Assembly: GCF_900249755.1 (NCBI RefSeq)
Contig: NZ_LT976854.1
Span: 622,574 to 686,573 of the forward strand
Source: Cupriavidus taiwanensis
GTDB taxonomy: Bacteria > Pseudomonadota > Gammaproteobacteria > Burkholderiales > Burkholderiaceae
Direction: 5' to 3'
Length of the DNA stretch: 64,000 nt
Numbering within the stretch: position 1 is the first letter of the stretch; every line of letters begins with the position of its first letter. Of this stretch, positions 1-7,606 are shown one piece after another. The notes beneath the pieces were generated by a model that saw nothing but the letters and a program-made list of their open reading frames with translations, had not been told where the DNA came from and searched no databases. The position numbers and the translations under genes are program-made.

Positions 1-743
1 GGTGGAAGACCGATGCAAACACCAAGCCGGCCAGCCTTGCGGCTGCCTCGTGTCCGGCCCGCCATGGATGACAAGCGCGTACGCGGAGACAGGCGGCGTC
101 GAAGACGCCGTCCTGTGGTGCTTGCAGTCCGGGCTTCCACGCCCGGTCACCGTTGTGTGCGATGACCGTGTCAGTCTCCCGCGTTAGAGCCAGAAACTCG
201 ATAAGACACTTCGCATTCCTGCGCGGACGCAGCATCGTGCCTTGGCTGCGCTCGTTCGCAAATCGCCATTCTCTGAAACGATTCCGCAAGAGGTGGCTTT
301 GGCTGTGAGATTGCTTGGGGTTGCAGTCTTGACTTCGTTGACGCACCGGCCCTCTCCCCCGCCCCTCTCCCGCAAGCGGGAGAGGGGAGAAAACATGCGG
401 GGAATCGGGGACGGTGGAGCGCGCAGCGCAGCCGAAGGCGTCCCACAATAACGCCGTTAGTAGGCCGACACAGGCCTAGGGGCGATTTCGTCGATCCGAT
501 CAGACATATCCTATATACAGCACTAAGGTTCGTCGATATAAGCGAAATTCTCGGCTTTCTTCGCTTCGCGACCATGATGAAAGGCATCGTCCACCAAGGC
601 GACGGGCACATGACCCACGCAACCTACAGACGCCCATTACGCCTGCCGAGCTTCTATCGGTGGTGAGCAAATCCAACCGTGTCGTGGAGCGAAGGCTATA
701 CCCGAGAGGTTGGGAGCATGGCGCATCCGAGAACTGGTAGACG
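1..743. other. Stretch without a convincing gene
   Basis: No open frame here looks like a protein. The longer frames are low-complexity or are translations of the inverted repeat at 362-387. The part from about 440 to 730 is less GC-rich than the rest of the window, so it may be the worn edge of an inserted segment or an old pseudogene, but I could match it to nothing. No transposase, integrase or tRNA was recognised. Confidence 0.5.
362..387. repeat. Perfect 12-bp inverted repeat (CTCTCCCGC-type)
   Basis: CCCCTCTCCCGC, a 2-nt AA spacer, then GCGGGAGAGGGG: the two arms are exact complements. Elements of this kind are scattered between genes in many proteobacteria. As RNA it would fold into a very stable hairpin. 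It lies in DNA with no gene, and it has no T-run, so it is better called a dispersed repeat than a terminator. Confidence 0.7.
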
Positions 744-1037
744 ATGAGAAAGGCACTAGTTGCTTTGGCATTGCTCGCCTTTCTTGCGGCGGCGTACTTC
801 TTTGTTACGGGTGAGCGTATTAGTTTTACGCCCGGCGTAACCATGACTGCCGTAAAGCTGTACGCCACCGAGGCCGATGCCGATGCGCAGACAGAGCGCT
901 TTCAGGTTCTGCCAATCAATACCAGGTGCTATCTAACCAAGGTCGGAAGCAAGTACAACTCCAAGCGCGTGCGCTGCGAGAACCCGGACGTTGAGGGCTG
1001 GGTTATAGACTTCCACCTATTCATGCCTCGGCTATAA
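744..1037 (+). CDS. Small membrane-anchored hypothetical protein
   Basis: 97 residues. The N-terminus (about residues 4-22) is one hydrophobic segment after a Met-Arg-Lys start, so the protein is anchored in, or secreted across, the inner membrane. The rest is a soluble domain of about 70 residues with two cysteines (in NTRCYL and VRCEN) that could pair in the periplasm; its size, and the 'ALYATEADADAQ'-like start followed by a closing GW, recall small bacterial SH3-like domains. I do not recognise a family. It stands alone and is followed by a strong hairpin at 1084-1119. The ATG follows a purine-rich GTAGACGATGAGAA context without a strong Shine-Dalgarno. Confidence 0.55.
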   Translation: MRKALVALALLAFLAAAYFFVTGERISFTPGVTMTAVKLYATEADADAQTERFQVLPINTRCYLTKVGSKYNSKRVRCENPDVEGWVIDFHLFMPRL

Positions 1038-1083
1038 GCAACGGACGGAAACCTGGCATGCATCCTGCGATGCGTACCAGACA

Positions 1084-1119
1084 CAAGGCCCTCGGCTCAC
1101 CCCCGAGGGCCTTGTCTTT
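1084..1119 (+). terminator. Rho-independent terminator
   Basis: Stem CAAGGCCCTCGG / CCGAGGGCCTTG (12 perfect pairs, 1084-1095 and 1103-1114) with a 7-nt loop, followed by TCTTT. It lies 47 bp after the small membrane protein on the + strand. The downstream side toward the cyclase gene lacks a long T-run, so its main role should be to stop + strand transcripts. Confidence 0.8.
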
Positions 1120-1239
1120 GGTGCTGCGGCACCACGCTCGCTCCCCCTCGGACAAGAAGTAGGTTGCCGGCTACGCCGGCGAAACAGCCCACGCCCGCCA
1201 AGCATGACCACCAAACCAAAACGCCGAAGACACAAAAAC

Positions 1240-2295
1240 TCACACCGTAGCAACCGGCGTAACCGGTGACCCCACCGCCCCCGGCAACCGCAATGGCGGC
1301 GCCGTCAACTGAAACCGCGTGCGCCCATTCCCCCGCAGCCAATCCGCCAGTTCCCGCAAGTACCATAGCTCCCCCAGCGGCAACCCCAGCTTGAACAGGC
1401 AATGGTGGTGCAGCGGCAGCAGCGGATGGCTTGCATCGCCATCTGGCGCAGGGCGGGCCGGGTAGCGCTCCACGGCATAGTTGTCAGCAATCAGCGCCGC
1501 GATTCCCGCATCGGTGATCCAGTTCAGCAACCTGTCATCCCGTCCGTCGAGCGCGCAGCAACTGTGATGCAGCACCGCCTCATCAGGCTCGCGCTGCATC
1601 GACAGCACCACTTCGGCAAAGCCGGTGCGCAGCAGCAGCATGTCGCCGCGTTCGACTTCCACCTTGCCGGCCTCGATCGCACGCATCAGGTCGTCGTAGC
1701 CAACATTGCGGAAGTCCATGCCGAACACATGCGCCAGGTCCACCAGCACGCCGCGGCCCTGCATGCCCTTGACCGCGAAATTCTCGATGCCTAGCGCGTG
1801 CGCCGCGCTGTGGTCGTGGCCGCACGGGTGCGCCGCGAAGTTGTCGTCCTCGGCATAGTCCATCGGCCCGACGATATGCTCGTTGGCACGGTAGCCGTTG
1901 TAGTAGACCCGCTCGGCACGGCCGTCGCCGTCGGCGTCGAACAGGGCGCCCACATGCGCCAGCGCGTCCCATTGCGTGCTGTACTGCAGGCACATCAGCA
2001 CCTGGTCGTCGCTGATCACATCGGTCGCGGCAGGATCCACCTTCGCCAGCGGGAAGTTGGTGAACGGCGTGTCGTCGCGGAAGGTCGGCCGCAGCACCGG
2101 CGGGTGCCGGCGCGGGTTGAGCTTGTTGCCGCCGGGGTAGTCCAGCGGCAGCGACAGGCAAAAGCTCCGGCCGGCCTGCACCTCGCGCGCGCCCTTGATG
2201 ACCTGTTCGGGGCCGATCAGGTTGATGCGGCCGAGCTGGTCGTCGGGGCCGAAGTCTCCCCAGTTGGAACCTTGCGGACGTTGCTTCCAGCGCAT
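1240..2295 (-). CDS. Cyclase family protein (putative metal-dependent hydrolase)
   Basis: 351 residues, the long form of the cyclase/kynurenine-formamidase fold. Visible landmarks are a GDFGPDDQLGRINL opening, QWDALAHVG near residues 106-114 (the metal-site region of the family), the HDHSAAHALGIENFAVKG segment and GRGVLVDLAHVFG. Members hydrolyse amides or lactones, or act on cyclic acids, with Mn or Zn; the substrate here is not known. An AGGAGG lies 8 nt before the chosen ATG. The gene is divergent from galactarate dehydratase, with two operator-like palindromes between them, so a role in sugar-acid or related lactone use is possible but is only inferred from context. Confidence 0.8.
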   Translation of the reverse strand: MRWKQRPQGSNWGDFGPDDQLGRINLIGPEQVIKGAREVQAGRSFCLSLPLDYPGGNKLNPRRHPPVLRPTFRDDTPFTNFPLAKVDPAATDVISDDQVLMCLQYSTQWDALAHVGALFDADGDGRAERVYYNGYRANEHIVGPMDYAEDDNFAAHPCGHDHSAAHALGIENFAVKGMQGRGVLVDLAHVFGMDFRNVGYDDLMRAIEAGKVEVERGDMLLLRTGFAEVVLSMQREPDEAVLHHSCCALDGRDDRLLNWITDAGIAALIADNYAVERYPARPAPDGDASHPLLPLHHHCLFKLGLPLGELWYLRELADWLRGNGRTRFQLTAPPLRLPGAVGSPVTPVATV

Positions 2296-2604
2296 GAGTC
2301 ATGCCTCCTATCATGTGGCGTGGCCGGCGCTACCGGCCAGGCGGTGCGGAATCGAAAGCAGGCCGGGGCGTGCGTTGCGCCGCGCCGGCGTGTCGGTTGG
2401 CCGGTCCCCATCAACCCTGAAACCGGTTGCATCCTTATAGGCCATGTCACGCGGAACGGTCATTCTGCAGTGCAGCATGAGGATCTTTGCGCCGGGAACG
2501 ACATCTGCCGCTTTAAATCGTTGTCATACAACATAAGTGAAAGCTAGAATGTTGTCAGACAACGTAACACATACCCCGACCACCGGTCCGGGGCTGGAGA
2601 GGAC
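2296..2604. other. Divergent promoter region of the cyclase gene and garD
   Basis: 309 bp between two divergent genes. No protein frame of note. It holds two near-identical palindromes at 2520-2563 (listed separately) close to the garD side. The stretch at 2430-2550 is clearly richer in A and T than its surroundings, as expected for promoters. Confidence 0.6.
2520..2563. promoter_or_regulatory. Two tandem GntR/FadR-type operators
   Basis: GTTGTCATACAAC (2520-2532) and GTTGTCAGACAAC (2551-2563) are palindromes that differ at one central base. Their centres are 31 bp apart, three helical turns, so two dimers would sit on the same DNA face. The TTGTC-N-GACAA/TTGT-N3-ACAA pattern is typical of FCD-type (FadR subfamily) GntR repressors, which often control sugar-acid genes. 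No GntR gene of this type lies in the window, so the regulator would be encoded elsewhere. They sit 40-85 bp before the garD start. Confidence 0.7.
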
Positions 2605-4170
2605 ATGGCAGGGACCCCTACAGCGGCCACGCACGCGTCGCGCCCGCTCTACATCGCGATGCACCCGCACGACAACGTCGCCATCGTCGCCAACGATGGC
2701 GGCCTGCCGGCGGGCACCGCGTTCCCGTGCGGCCTGGTGCTGGCTGAAGCCGTGCCGCAGGGCCACAAGGTAGCGCTGGCGGACCTGCGCGAAGGCGATG
2801 CGGTGATCCGCTACAACGTGGTGATCGGCTACGCGCTGCAAGACCTGCCGCGTGGCAGCTGGGTCAACGAGCGCGTGATCCGCATGCCGGCCGCGCCGGG
2901 ACTGGACGATTTGCCGGTTGGCACGCGCGTGACGCCGCTGCCGCCGCTGGAGGGCTATACCTTCGAGGGCTACCGCAATGCCGACGGCTCGGTCGGCACG
3001 CGCAACATCCTGGGCATTACCACCACGGTGCAGTGCGTCGAGGGCGTGGTCGAGTTCGCGGTGCGGCGCATCAAGGAAGAACTGCTGCCGAAATATCCCA
3101 ACGTCGACGACGTGGTCGGCCTCGAGCACACCTACGGCTGCGGCGTGGCGATCGACGCGCCCGATGCCGGCATCCCGATCCGCACCATCCGCAATATCGC
3201 GCTGAACCCCAACTTCGGCGGCGAGGTGATGATCGTCAGCCTGGGCTGCGAGAAGCTGCAGCCCGCGCGGCTGATCGGCGCCGGCACCATCCCGATCCAG
3301 ATAGCCGGCGAGCCCGACGTGGTCTGCCTGCAGGACGAACAGCACGTGGGCTTTGCCTCGATGATCGAAGCGATCATGGCGACCGCGGACAAGCACCTGG
3401 CGCGCCTGAACGCGCGCCGGCGCGAGACCTGTCCGGCGTCGGACCTGGTGGTGGGGGTCCAGTGCGGCGGCAGCGATGCGTTCTCCGGCGTCACCGCCAA
3501 CCCGGCGGTGGGCTTTGCCACCGACCTGCTGGTGCGCGCCGGCGCCACGGTGATGTTCTCTGAAGTCACCGAGGTGCGCGACGGCATCGACCAGCTCACC
3601 GCCCGTGCCGCCACCCCCGAGGTGGCCGAGGCGCTGCTGCGCCAGATGGCCTGGTATGACCGCTACCTGGAGCGCGGCCAGGTCGACCGCAGCGCCAACA
3701 CCACGCCCGGCAACAAGAAGGGCGGCCTGTCCAATATCGTCGAAAAGGCGATGGGCTCGATCGTCAAGTCCGGCACCGGCCCGATCCACGGCGTCAGCGG
3801 CCCGGGAGAAAAGGTCACGCAGAAGGGCCTGATCTACGCCGCCACGCCCGCCGGCGACTTTGTCTGCGGCACGCTGCAACTGGCCGCCGGCATGAACCTG
3901 CACGTCTTCACCACCGGTCGCGGCACGCCGTACGGGCTGGCGGAAGTGCCGGTGGTCAAGGTCTCCACCCGCAACGACCTGGCGCGGCGCTGGCACGACC
4001 TGATGGACGTCAACGCCGGCCGCATCGCCACCGGCGAAGCCACCATCGAGGAAGTGGGCTGGGAGCTGTTCCACACGCTGCTGGCCGTGGCCAGCGGCAA
4101 GAAGTCATGGGCGGAGCACTGGAAGATCCGCAATGCACTGGTGCTGTTCAATCCGGCGCCGGTGACGTGA
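2605..4170 (+). CDS. garD: Galactarate dehydratase
   Basis: 521 residues, the normal length for GarD. It converts galactarate (mucate) to 5-keto-4-deoxy-glucarate in the cytosol, the first step of galactarate use. The N-terminal SAF-like domain (residues about 14-95, [26 protein letters not shown]) is followed by the UxaA/GarD core: [17 protein letters not shown] near 125-140, a GCGVAID cysteine motif, SLGCEKLQP and [17 protein letters not shown]. These segments match the E. coli enzyme closely, including RGTPYGL and the closing FNPAPVT. The conserved cysteines fit the metal site of this family. It is the lone sugar-acid gene in the window, likely controlled by the tandem palindromes upstream. 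Confidence 0.95.
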   Translation: MAGTPTAATHASRPLYIAMHPHDNVAIVANDGGLPAGTAFPCGLVLAEAVPQGHKVALADLREGDAVIRYNVVIGYALQDLPRGSWVNERVIRMPAAPGLDDLPVGTRVTPLPPLEGYTFEGYRNADGSVGTRNILGITTTVQCVEGVVEFAVRRIKEELLPKYPNVDDVVGLEHTYGCGVAIDAPDAGIPIRTIRNIALNPNFGGEVMIVSLGCEKLQPARLIGAGTIPIQIAGEPDVVCLQDEQHVGFASMIEAIMATADKHLARLNARRRETCPASDLVVGVQCGGSDAFSGVTANPAVGFATDLLVRAGATVMFSEVTEVRDGIDQLTARAATPEVAEALLRQMAWYDRYLERGQVDRSANTTPGNKKGGLSNIVEKAMGSIVKSGTGPIHGVSGPGEKVTQKGLIYAATPAGDFVCGTLQLAAGMNLHVFTTGRGTPYGLAEVPVVKVSTRNDLARRWHDLMDVNAGRIATGEATIEEVGWELFHTLLAVASGKKSWAEHWKIRNALVLFNPAPVT

Positions 4171-4214
4171 GGCGGGCCGAGGAACTGGCGCACGGTCCCT
4201 CCCTCGTCGTTCCG

Positions 4215-5117
4215 TTATCCGCTGCTCGCCTTGAGCCGCGGAATCAGTTCCTGCAGGAACTTGCGCGTGGCCAGCGTCGGCCGGCCAAGCCGGCGCTGGA
4301 TCAGCGAGAGCCGATGCGCGTCCGGCGGAATGTCGACGATGGCGATCGTGCGCATGCCCCATTCTTCGGCAATCTTGGCGGCATAGGATGGCGCGATCAG
4401 CACGCTGTCCCCGCGCTTGACCAGACCCAGCGCAGACGTCAGGGTGCCCACTTCCACACCGCTTGGCATGACCACGCCCTTGTCGGCAACCAGCTGGTCC
4501 AGCGTCCGGCGCACGCTGAAGAAGCGGCGCAAGCTGATGTGGTCGAAGCGCGAAAGGTCGGCCAGCCGTATCCGCTCGCGGTTGGCCAGCGGGCTGTCCA
4601 TGCTTACCACGGCACGCATGCGCCCCTGATAGACCACCTCTGACGATACTCCCGGCAGCTCGTCTTCGACCGCGCCAAGGCCGAAGTCGACAATGCCTGC
4701 GCGCACGCTTTCCACCGTCTCGTCGGTGGACAGCTCGTGCAGCTCGAATCGCACCCCCGGAAATTGCTTCCTGTACTCGGTGATCGGGCCTGCCAGCAGG
4801 CCGTAGATCATCAGCGGCGAGGCGGCGATGCTCACTTTCCCCCGCTTCATTGCCGCGAGTTCCTCGACGCTTCGGGTCGCGGCCTGCATGGTGGCGATCA
4901 CGTCGACGGCGAAGGCATGGAATTCGATCGCCGCGTCGGTCGGCTCTACCCGGCGCGTGGTCCGGTCAAACAGCGCAAAGCCGAGCTGTGTCTCCAGTTC
5001 CGCAATCACCTTGCTCGCGGCGGATTGGGTGATGTTCTGCCGGGTTGCCGCAGCCGTGATGCTGCGCGTCTCGAAGACTTCGAGGAAGAGGCGGAGCTGG
5101 CGCAAAGTGATATTCAT
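4215..5117 (-). CDS. LysR family regulator (left end of catabolic cluster)
   Basis: 300 residues from the start used here. The winged HTH fills residues 1-60 (MNITLRQLRLFLEVFETRS, then ITQSAASKVIAELE), followed by a periplasmic-binding-protein-like effector domain with VSIAASPL and HELSTDETVE. A second ATG 21 bp upstream would add MNTVGQG; it overlaps an inverted repeat, and the shorter form begins like other LysR proteins. It is divergent from the first Bug gene, so it probably controls that gene and the cluster behind it and represses itself. It is clearly related to the LysR at the other end of the cluster: the two share AASP, LHELSTDET, DFGL and the FS-x-RRT-x-D and EVGT segments. Confidence 0.9.
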   Translation of the reverse strand: MNITLRQLRLFLEVFETRSITAAATRQNITQSAASKVIAELETQLGFALFDRTTRRVEPTDAAIEFHAFAVDVIATMQAATRSVEELAAMKRGKVSIAASPLMIYGLLAGPITEYRKQFPGVRFELHELSTDETVESVRAGIVDFGLGAVEDELPGVSSEVVYQGRMRAVVSMDSPLANRERIRLADLSRFDHISLRRFFSVRRTLDQLVADKGVVMPSGVEVGTLTSALGLVKRGDSVLIAPSYAAKIAEEWGMRTIAIVDIPPDAHRLSLIQRRLGRPTLATRKFLQELIPRLKASSG

Positions 5118-5132
5118 GCCTTGACCGACTGT

Positions 5133-5164
5133 ATTCATGAAAAGAAGTCGATTGTGTCATGAAT
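5133..5164. promoter_or_regulatory. Inverted repeat in LysR/Bug divergent promoter
   Basis: ATTCATGA (5133-5140) and TCATGAAT (5157-5164) are exact complements, with centres 24 bp apart. The repeat lies just upstream of the LysR start and 74 bp before the first Bug gene. Its place suits an operator for the divergent LysR protein. That it is bound by LysR is inferred from position only. Confidence 0.45.
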
Positions 5165-5237
5165 GGGCTGTCCCTACTATCTGGCCGTGCAGTCACACGA
5201 CGCGGGCAAACCGCGCGCCAGAGTGGAGGAGACAAGA

Positions 5238-6212
5238 ATGCTTCGAACCGTGTCATGGAGGCGTCGCCTGATCGGCGCCTGCTTCCTGCTGGGATCGTCA
5301 GGCGTACTGGCTGACGGGGCCTATCCGCACAAGCCGGTGACGCTGGTGGTTCCCTTCGTAGCCGGAGGCATGACCGACGTGATGGCCCGGCAGTTGGCCG
5401 CCACGATGCAGAAGGCAACGGGTCAGCCCGTGCTGGTGGAAAACCGCCCCGGCGCGGGCGGCATCATCGGCGCGGAAAAAGTCGCCCGCGCGCAGCCGGA
5501 TGGTTATACCTTGCTCGTTACCACCACGGCACATGTGGTGAATCCCGCGATTACGAAGCGGTTGCCGTACGACACGGAGCGCGATTTCGCGCCGATCGCG
5601 CTGCTCGCCAGCACGCCCAGTGTGCTGGTGGTCAATCCTTCGGTTCCCGCCAAGAATCTCCAGCAGTTGCTCGCGTTCGCGCGCCGGTCCGGAAGCGTCA
5701 GCTACGGCTCGGCGGGTACCGGAGGCACCACGCATCTATCGGGCGCCCTGCTGGCAAGCCGCACCGGAGCACCGCTTCTCCATGTGCCCTACAAGGGCAC
5801 TGCCGCGGCCGTCAACGACCTGCTGGGCGGGCAGATTCAAGCGTCGTTCGTCGACGCGCTGACCGCACTCAAGTACATCCAGGCCGGGAAGCTCACACCG
5901 GTTGCCGTCACGACTAAGACCCGTGCCGCGGTCCTGCCAGATGTGCCGACTGTGGCGGAGCAGGGCGTGCCGGGCTACGAAACCGAGATCTGGATCGGCT
6001 TCTACGGCCCCGCAAGGCTGCCGTCCGGGATTCAGGCGCGGCTGAACGATCTGGCGCGAAGCTCGATGAATGACCCGCCATTCCAGGAAATGCTGCAGCA
6101 GCAAGGTACGACGCCGGGCCGCATGCCGGTACCCGAATTCCAGCGCTTCGTCAGCCAGGAGATTCGCAAGTGGGACGACATCGTCAAACGAACCGGCATC
6201 GAACCGCAATAG
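5238..6212 (+). CDS. Bug-type tripartite tricarboxylate receptor (first of a tandem pair)
   Basis: 324 residues, a normal length for Bug (TctC-type) periplasmic solute-binding proteins. A Sec signal occupies residues 1-26 (RRRLIGACFLLGSSGVLA), then YPHKPVTLVVPF, the GGMTDVMARQ ligand loop, NRPGAGGIIGAEKVA and a DGYTLL segment, all hallmarks of the family. These proteins bind carboxylic acids in the periplasm. The ATG is preceded by GGAGGAG; an upstream in-frame ATG would break the signal peptide. The next gene is a paralogue. No TctA/TctB membrane genes lie nearby, so it is an orphan receptor that works with a distant transporter or in sensing. Confidence 0.92.
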   Translation: MLRTVSWRRRLIGACFLLGSSGVLADGAYPHKPVTLVVPFVAGGMTDVMARQLAATMQKATGQPVLVENRPGAGGIIGAEKVARAQPDGYTLLVTTTAHVVNPAITKRLPYDTERDFAPIALLASTPSVLVVNPSVPAKNLQQLLAFARRSGSVSYGSAGTGGTTHLSGALLASRTGAPLLHVPYKGTAAAVNDLLGGQIQASFVDALTALKYIQAGKLTPVAVTTKTRAAVLPDVPTVAEQGVPGYETEIWIGFYGPARLPSGIQARLNDLARSSMNDPPFQEMLQQQGTTPGRMPVPEFQRFVSQEIRKWDDIVKRTGIEPQ

Positions 6213-6261
6213 CGCCCACAGCAAGTCCCTCGCGGCCACCACCTGACACCCGGAGACACCC

Positions 6262-7215
6262 TTGAAATCCGCAATCCCCTTCGCCATCGCCGCGTTCGCC
6301 ACCGTTGCGCACGCCGCCGAAACCTACCCCACCAAGCCCGTCACGCTGGTCGTGGCCTACGCGGCTGGCGGCATGACCGACATCCTGGCGCGCAAGGTCG
6401 CGGCGGACCTGCAGGCGCAGACCGGGCAGCCGTTCGTGGTGGACAACAAGCCTGGCGCCACCGGACAAATCGCGACGGAATACGTGTCGCGCCGGCCTGC
6501 GGACGGGTACACGATCCTGGTGGGCGCGACCAGCCACGTGATCAATCCGGCGATGAAGAAGGCGCTGCCATACGATGCCAGGAAGGCATTCGATCCGGTC
6601 GCGCTGCTGGCCATCAGCCCCAACTTCGTCCTGGTGAATGCGGGCCTGAGCATCAAGACCTTCGCTGACCTGAAAGCGTATGCCAGCACGCATTCGACGA
6701 TTCCGTATGGCACCGCGGGGATCGGCGGCGCACCGCATGTGGTGGGAGAGCTGTTGCGCGCGCAGAGCGGCCTGCCGCTGGTGCACGTGGCCTACAAGGG
6801 TGCGGGCCCCGCGATGGGTGACCTGGTGTCGGGGCAGGTGCCGTTCGGCGTCGCCGAGTCGGTGACGGCGAATGCTTACCTGAAGTCCGGAAAGATCGTG
6901 CCGCTGGCGGTGGCGTCGGCGCGCCGCAGCGAGCAGTACCCGGCGGTGCCGACGCTCAACGAGCTCGGCTACAAGGGCTTTGACCTGACGACCTGGGTCG
7001 GTGTCTACGCGCCCGCCGGCACGCCGCCGCAGGTCCTGGCCACGCTAAACCAGGGTTTTCGCAAAGCAATCGCCAGCCAGGCGACCTCCGAGTACATCCG
7101 CTCTACCGGATCGGAGCCCGGCAATATGGACCTGCCCACCTACAAGGCCTTCGTTCTGTCGGAGATGGACAAATGGAAGGCTGTGATTCAACAGGCGGGG
7201 GTCAAGGATGAGTAA
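6262..7215 (+). CDS. Bug-type tripartite tricarboxylate receptor (second of a tandem pair)
   Basis: 317 residues with a short signal peptide (MKSAIPFAIAAFATVAHA) and the Bug core: YPTKPVTLVVAYAAGG, GGMTDILARK, DNKPGATGQIATEYV, ADGYTILVG. It resembles its upstream neighbour, sharing the GGMTD loop, which suggests tandem duplication and similar ligands. The stop overlaps the start of the DUF35 gene by 8 bp, so the receptor is translationally linked to the enzymes behind it. This is the best evidence that its ligand, or a close relative, is the substrate of the cluster. Confidence 0.92.
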   Translation: MKSAIPFAIAAFATVAHAAETYPTKPVTLVVAYAAGGMTDILARKVAADLQAQTGQPFVVDNKPGATGQIATEYVSRRPADGYTILVGATSHVINPAMKKALPYDARKAFDPVALLAISPNFVLVNAGLSIKTFADLKAYASTHSTIPYGTAGIGGAPHVVGELLRAQSGLPLVHVAYKGAGPAMGDLVSGQVPFGVAESVTANAYLKSGKIVPLAVASARRSEQYPAVPTLNELGYKGFDLTTWVGVYAPAGTPPQVLATLNQGFRKAIASQATSEYIRSTGSEPGNMDLPTYKAFVLSEMDKWKAVIQQAGVKDE

Positions 7216-7606
7216 TCGCGACGAGGCCCGTGCGCACGGCGACGAGTCGCCCGAACAGGCGTTCTTCGCGGCGCTTCGCGCCGGTACGCCGAAGGTGCAG
7301 TGTTGCCAGGGATGCGGCAAGCGCTTCTTTGCCCCGCGCACGCATTGTCCGGTGTGCCGCAGCAGCCAGTACGCGTGGGTGTCGATGACAACCGCGGGCA
7401 CGCTTTACTCCTACTCGGAGATTCCGCCGCAGGGCGGCAATCCCGGCCGGAATGTCGTGCTGGTCGACATGGCCGACGGCTTTCGCATGATGTCGACGGT
7501 TCCCGGCGCAGGCCCCGGCGCGCTGGCCATCGGGATGCGCCTGACCGCGCTTGTCGATGCCGGCACGGAACCGCCGCGTATTGTTTTTGAAGAGGACGGC
7601 AAATGA
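7208..7606 (+). CDS. DUF35 zinc-ribbon/OB-fold protein, thiolase partner
   Basis: 132 residues. The N-terminal rubredoxin-like zinc ribbon is visible as CQGC near residue 34 and CPVC near 49, followed by the OB-fold (GTLYSYSEI to LVDMADGFRMM). Proteins of this family form stable complexes with thiolase-fold enzymes and bring them their acyl-CoA substrate, as in actinobacterial steroid side-chain breakdown. It overlaps the Bug gene by 8 bp and the thiolase gene by 4 bp (ATGA), as expected for a co-translated pair. Confidence 0.9.
   Translation: MSNRDEARAHGDESPEQAFFAALRAGTPKVQCCQGCGKRFFAPRTHCPVCRSSQYAWVSMTTAGTLYSYSEIPPQGGNPGRNVVLVDMADGFRMMSTVPGAGPGALAIGMRLTALVDAGTEPPRIVFEEDGK

Noticed and set aside
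2524-4074. Antisense frame of over 500 codons across garD
   Set aside because: Composition is that of a codon-mirror, while the plus strand matches galactarate dehydratase along its length.
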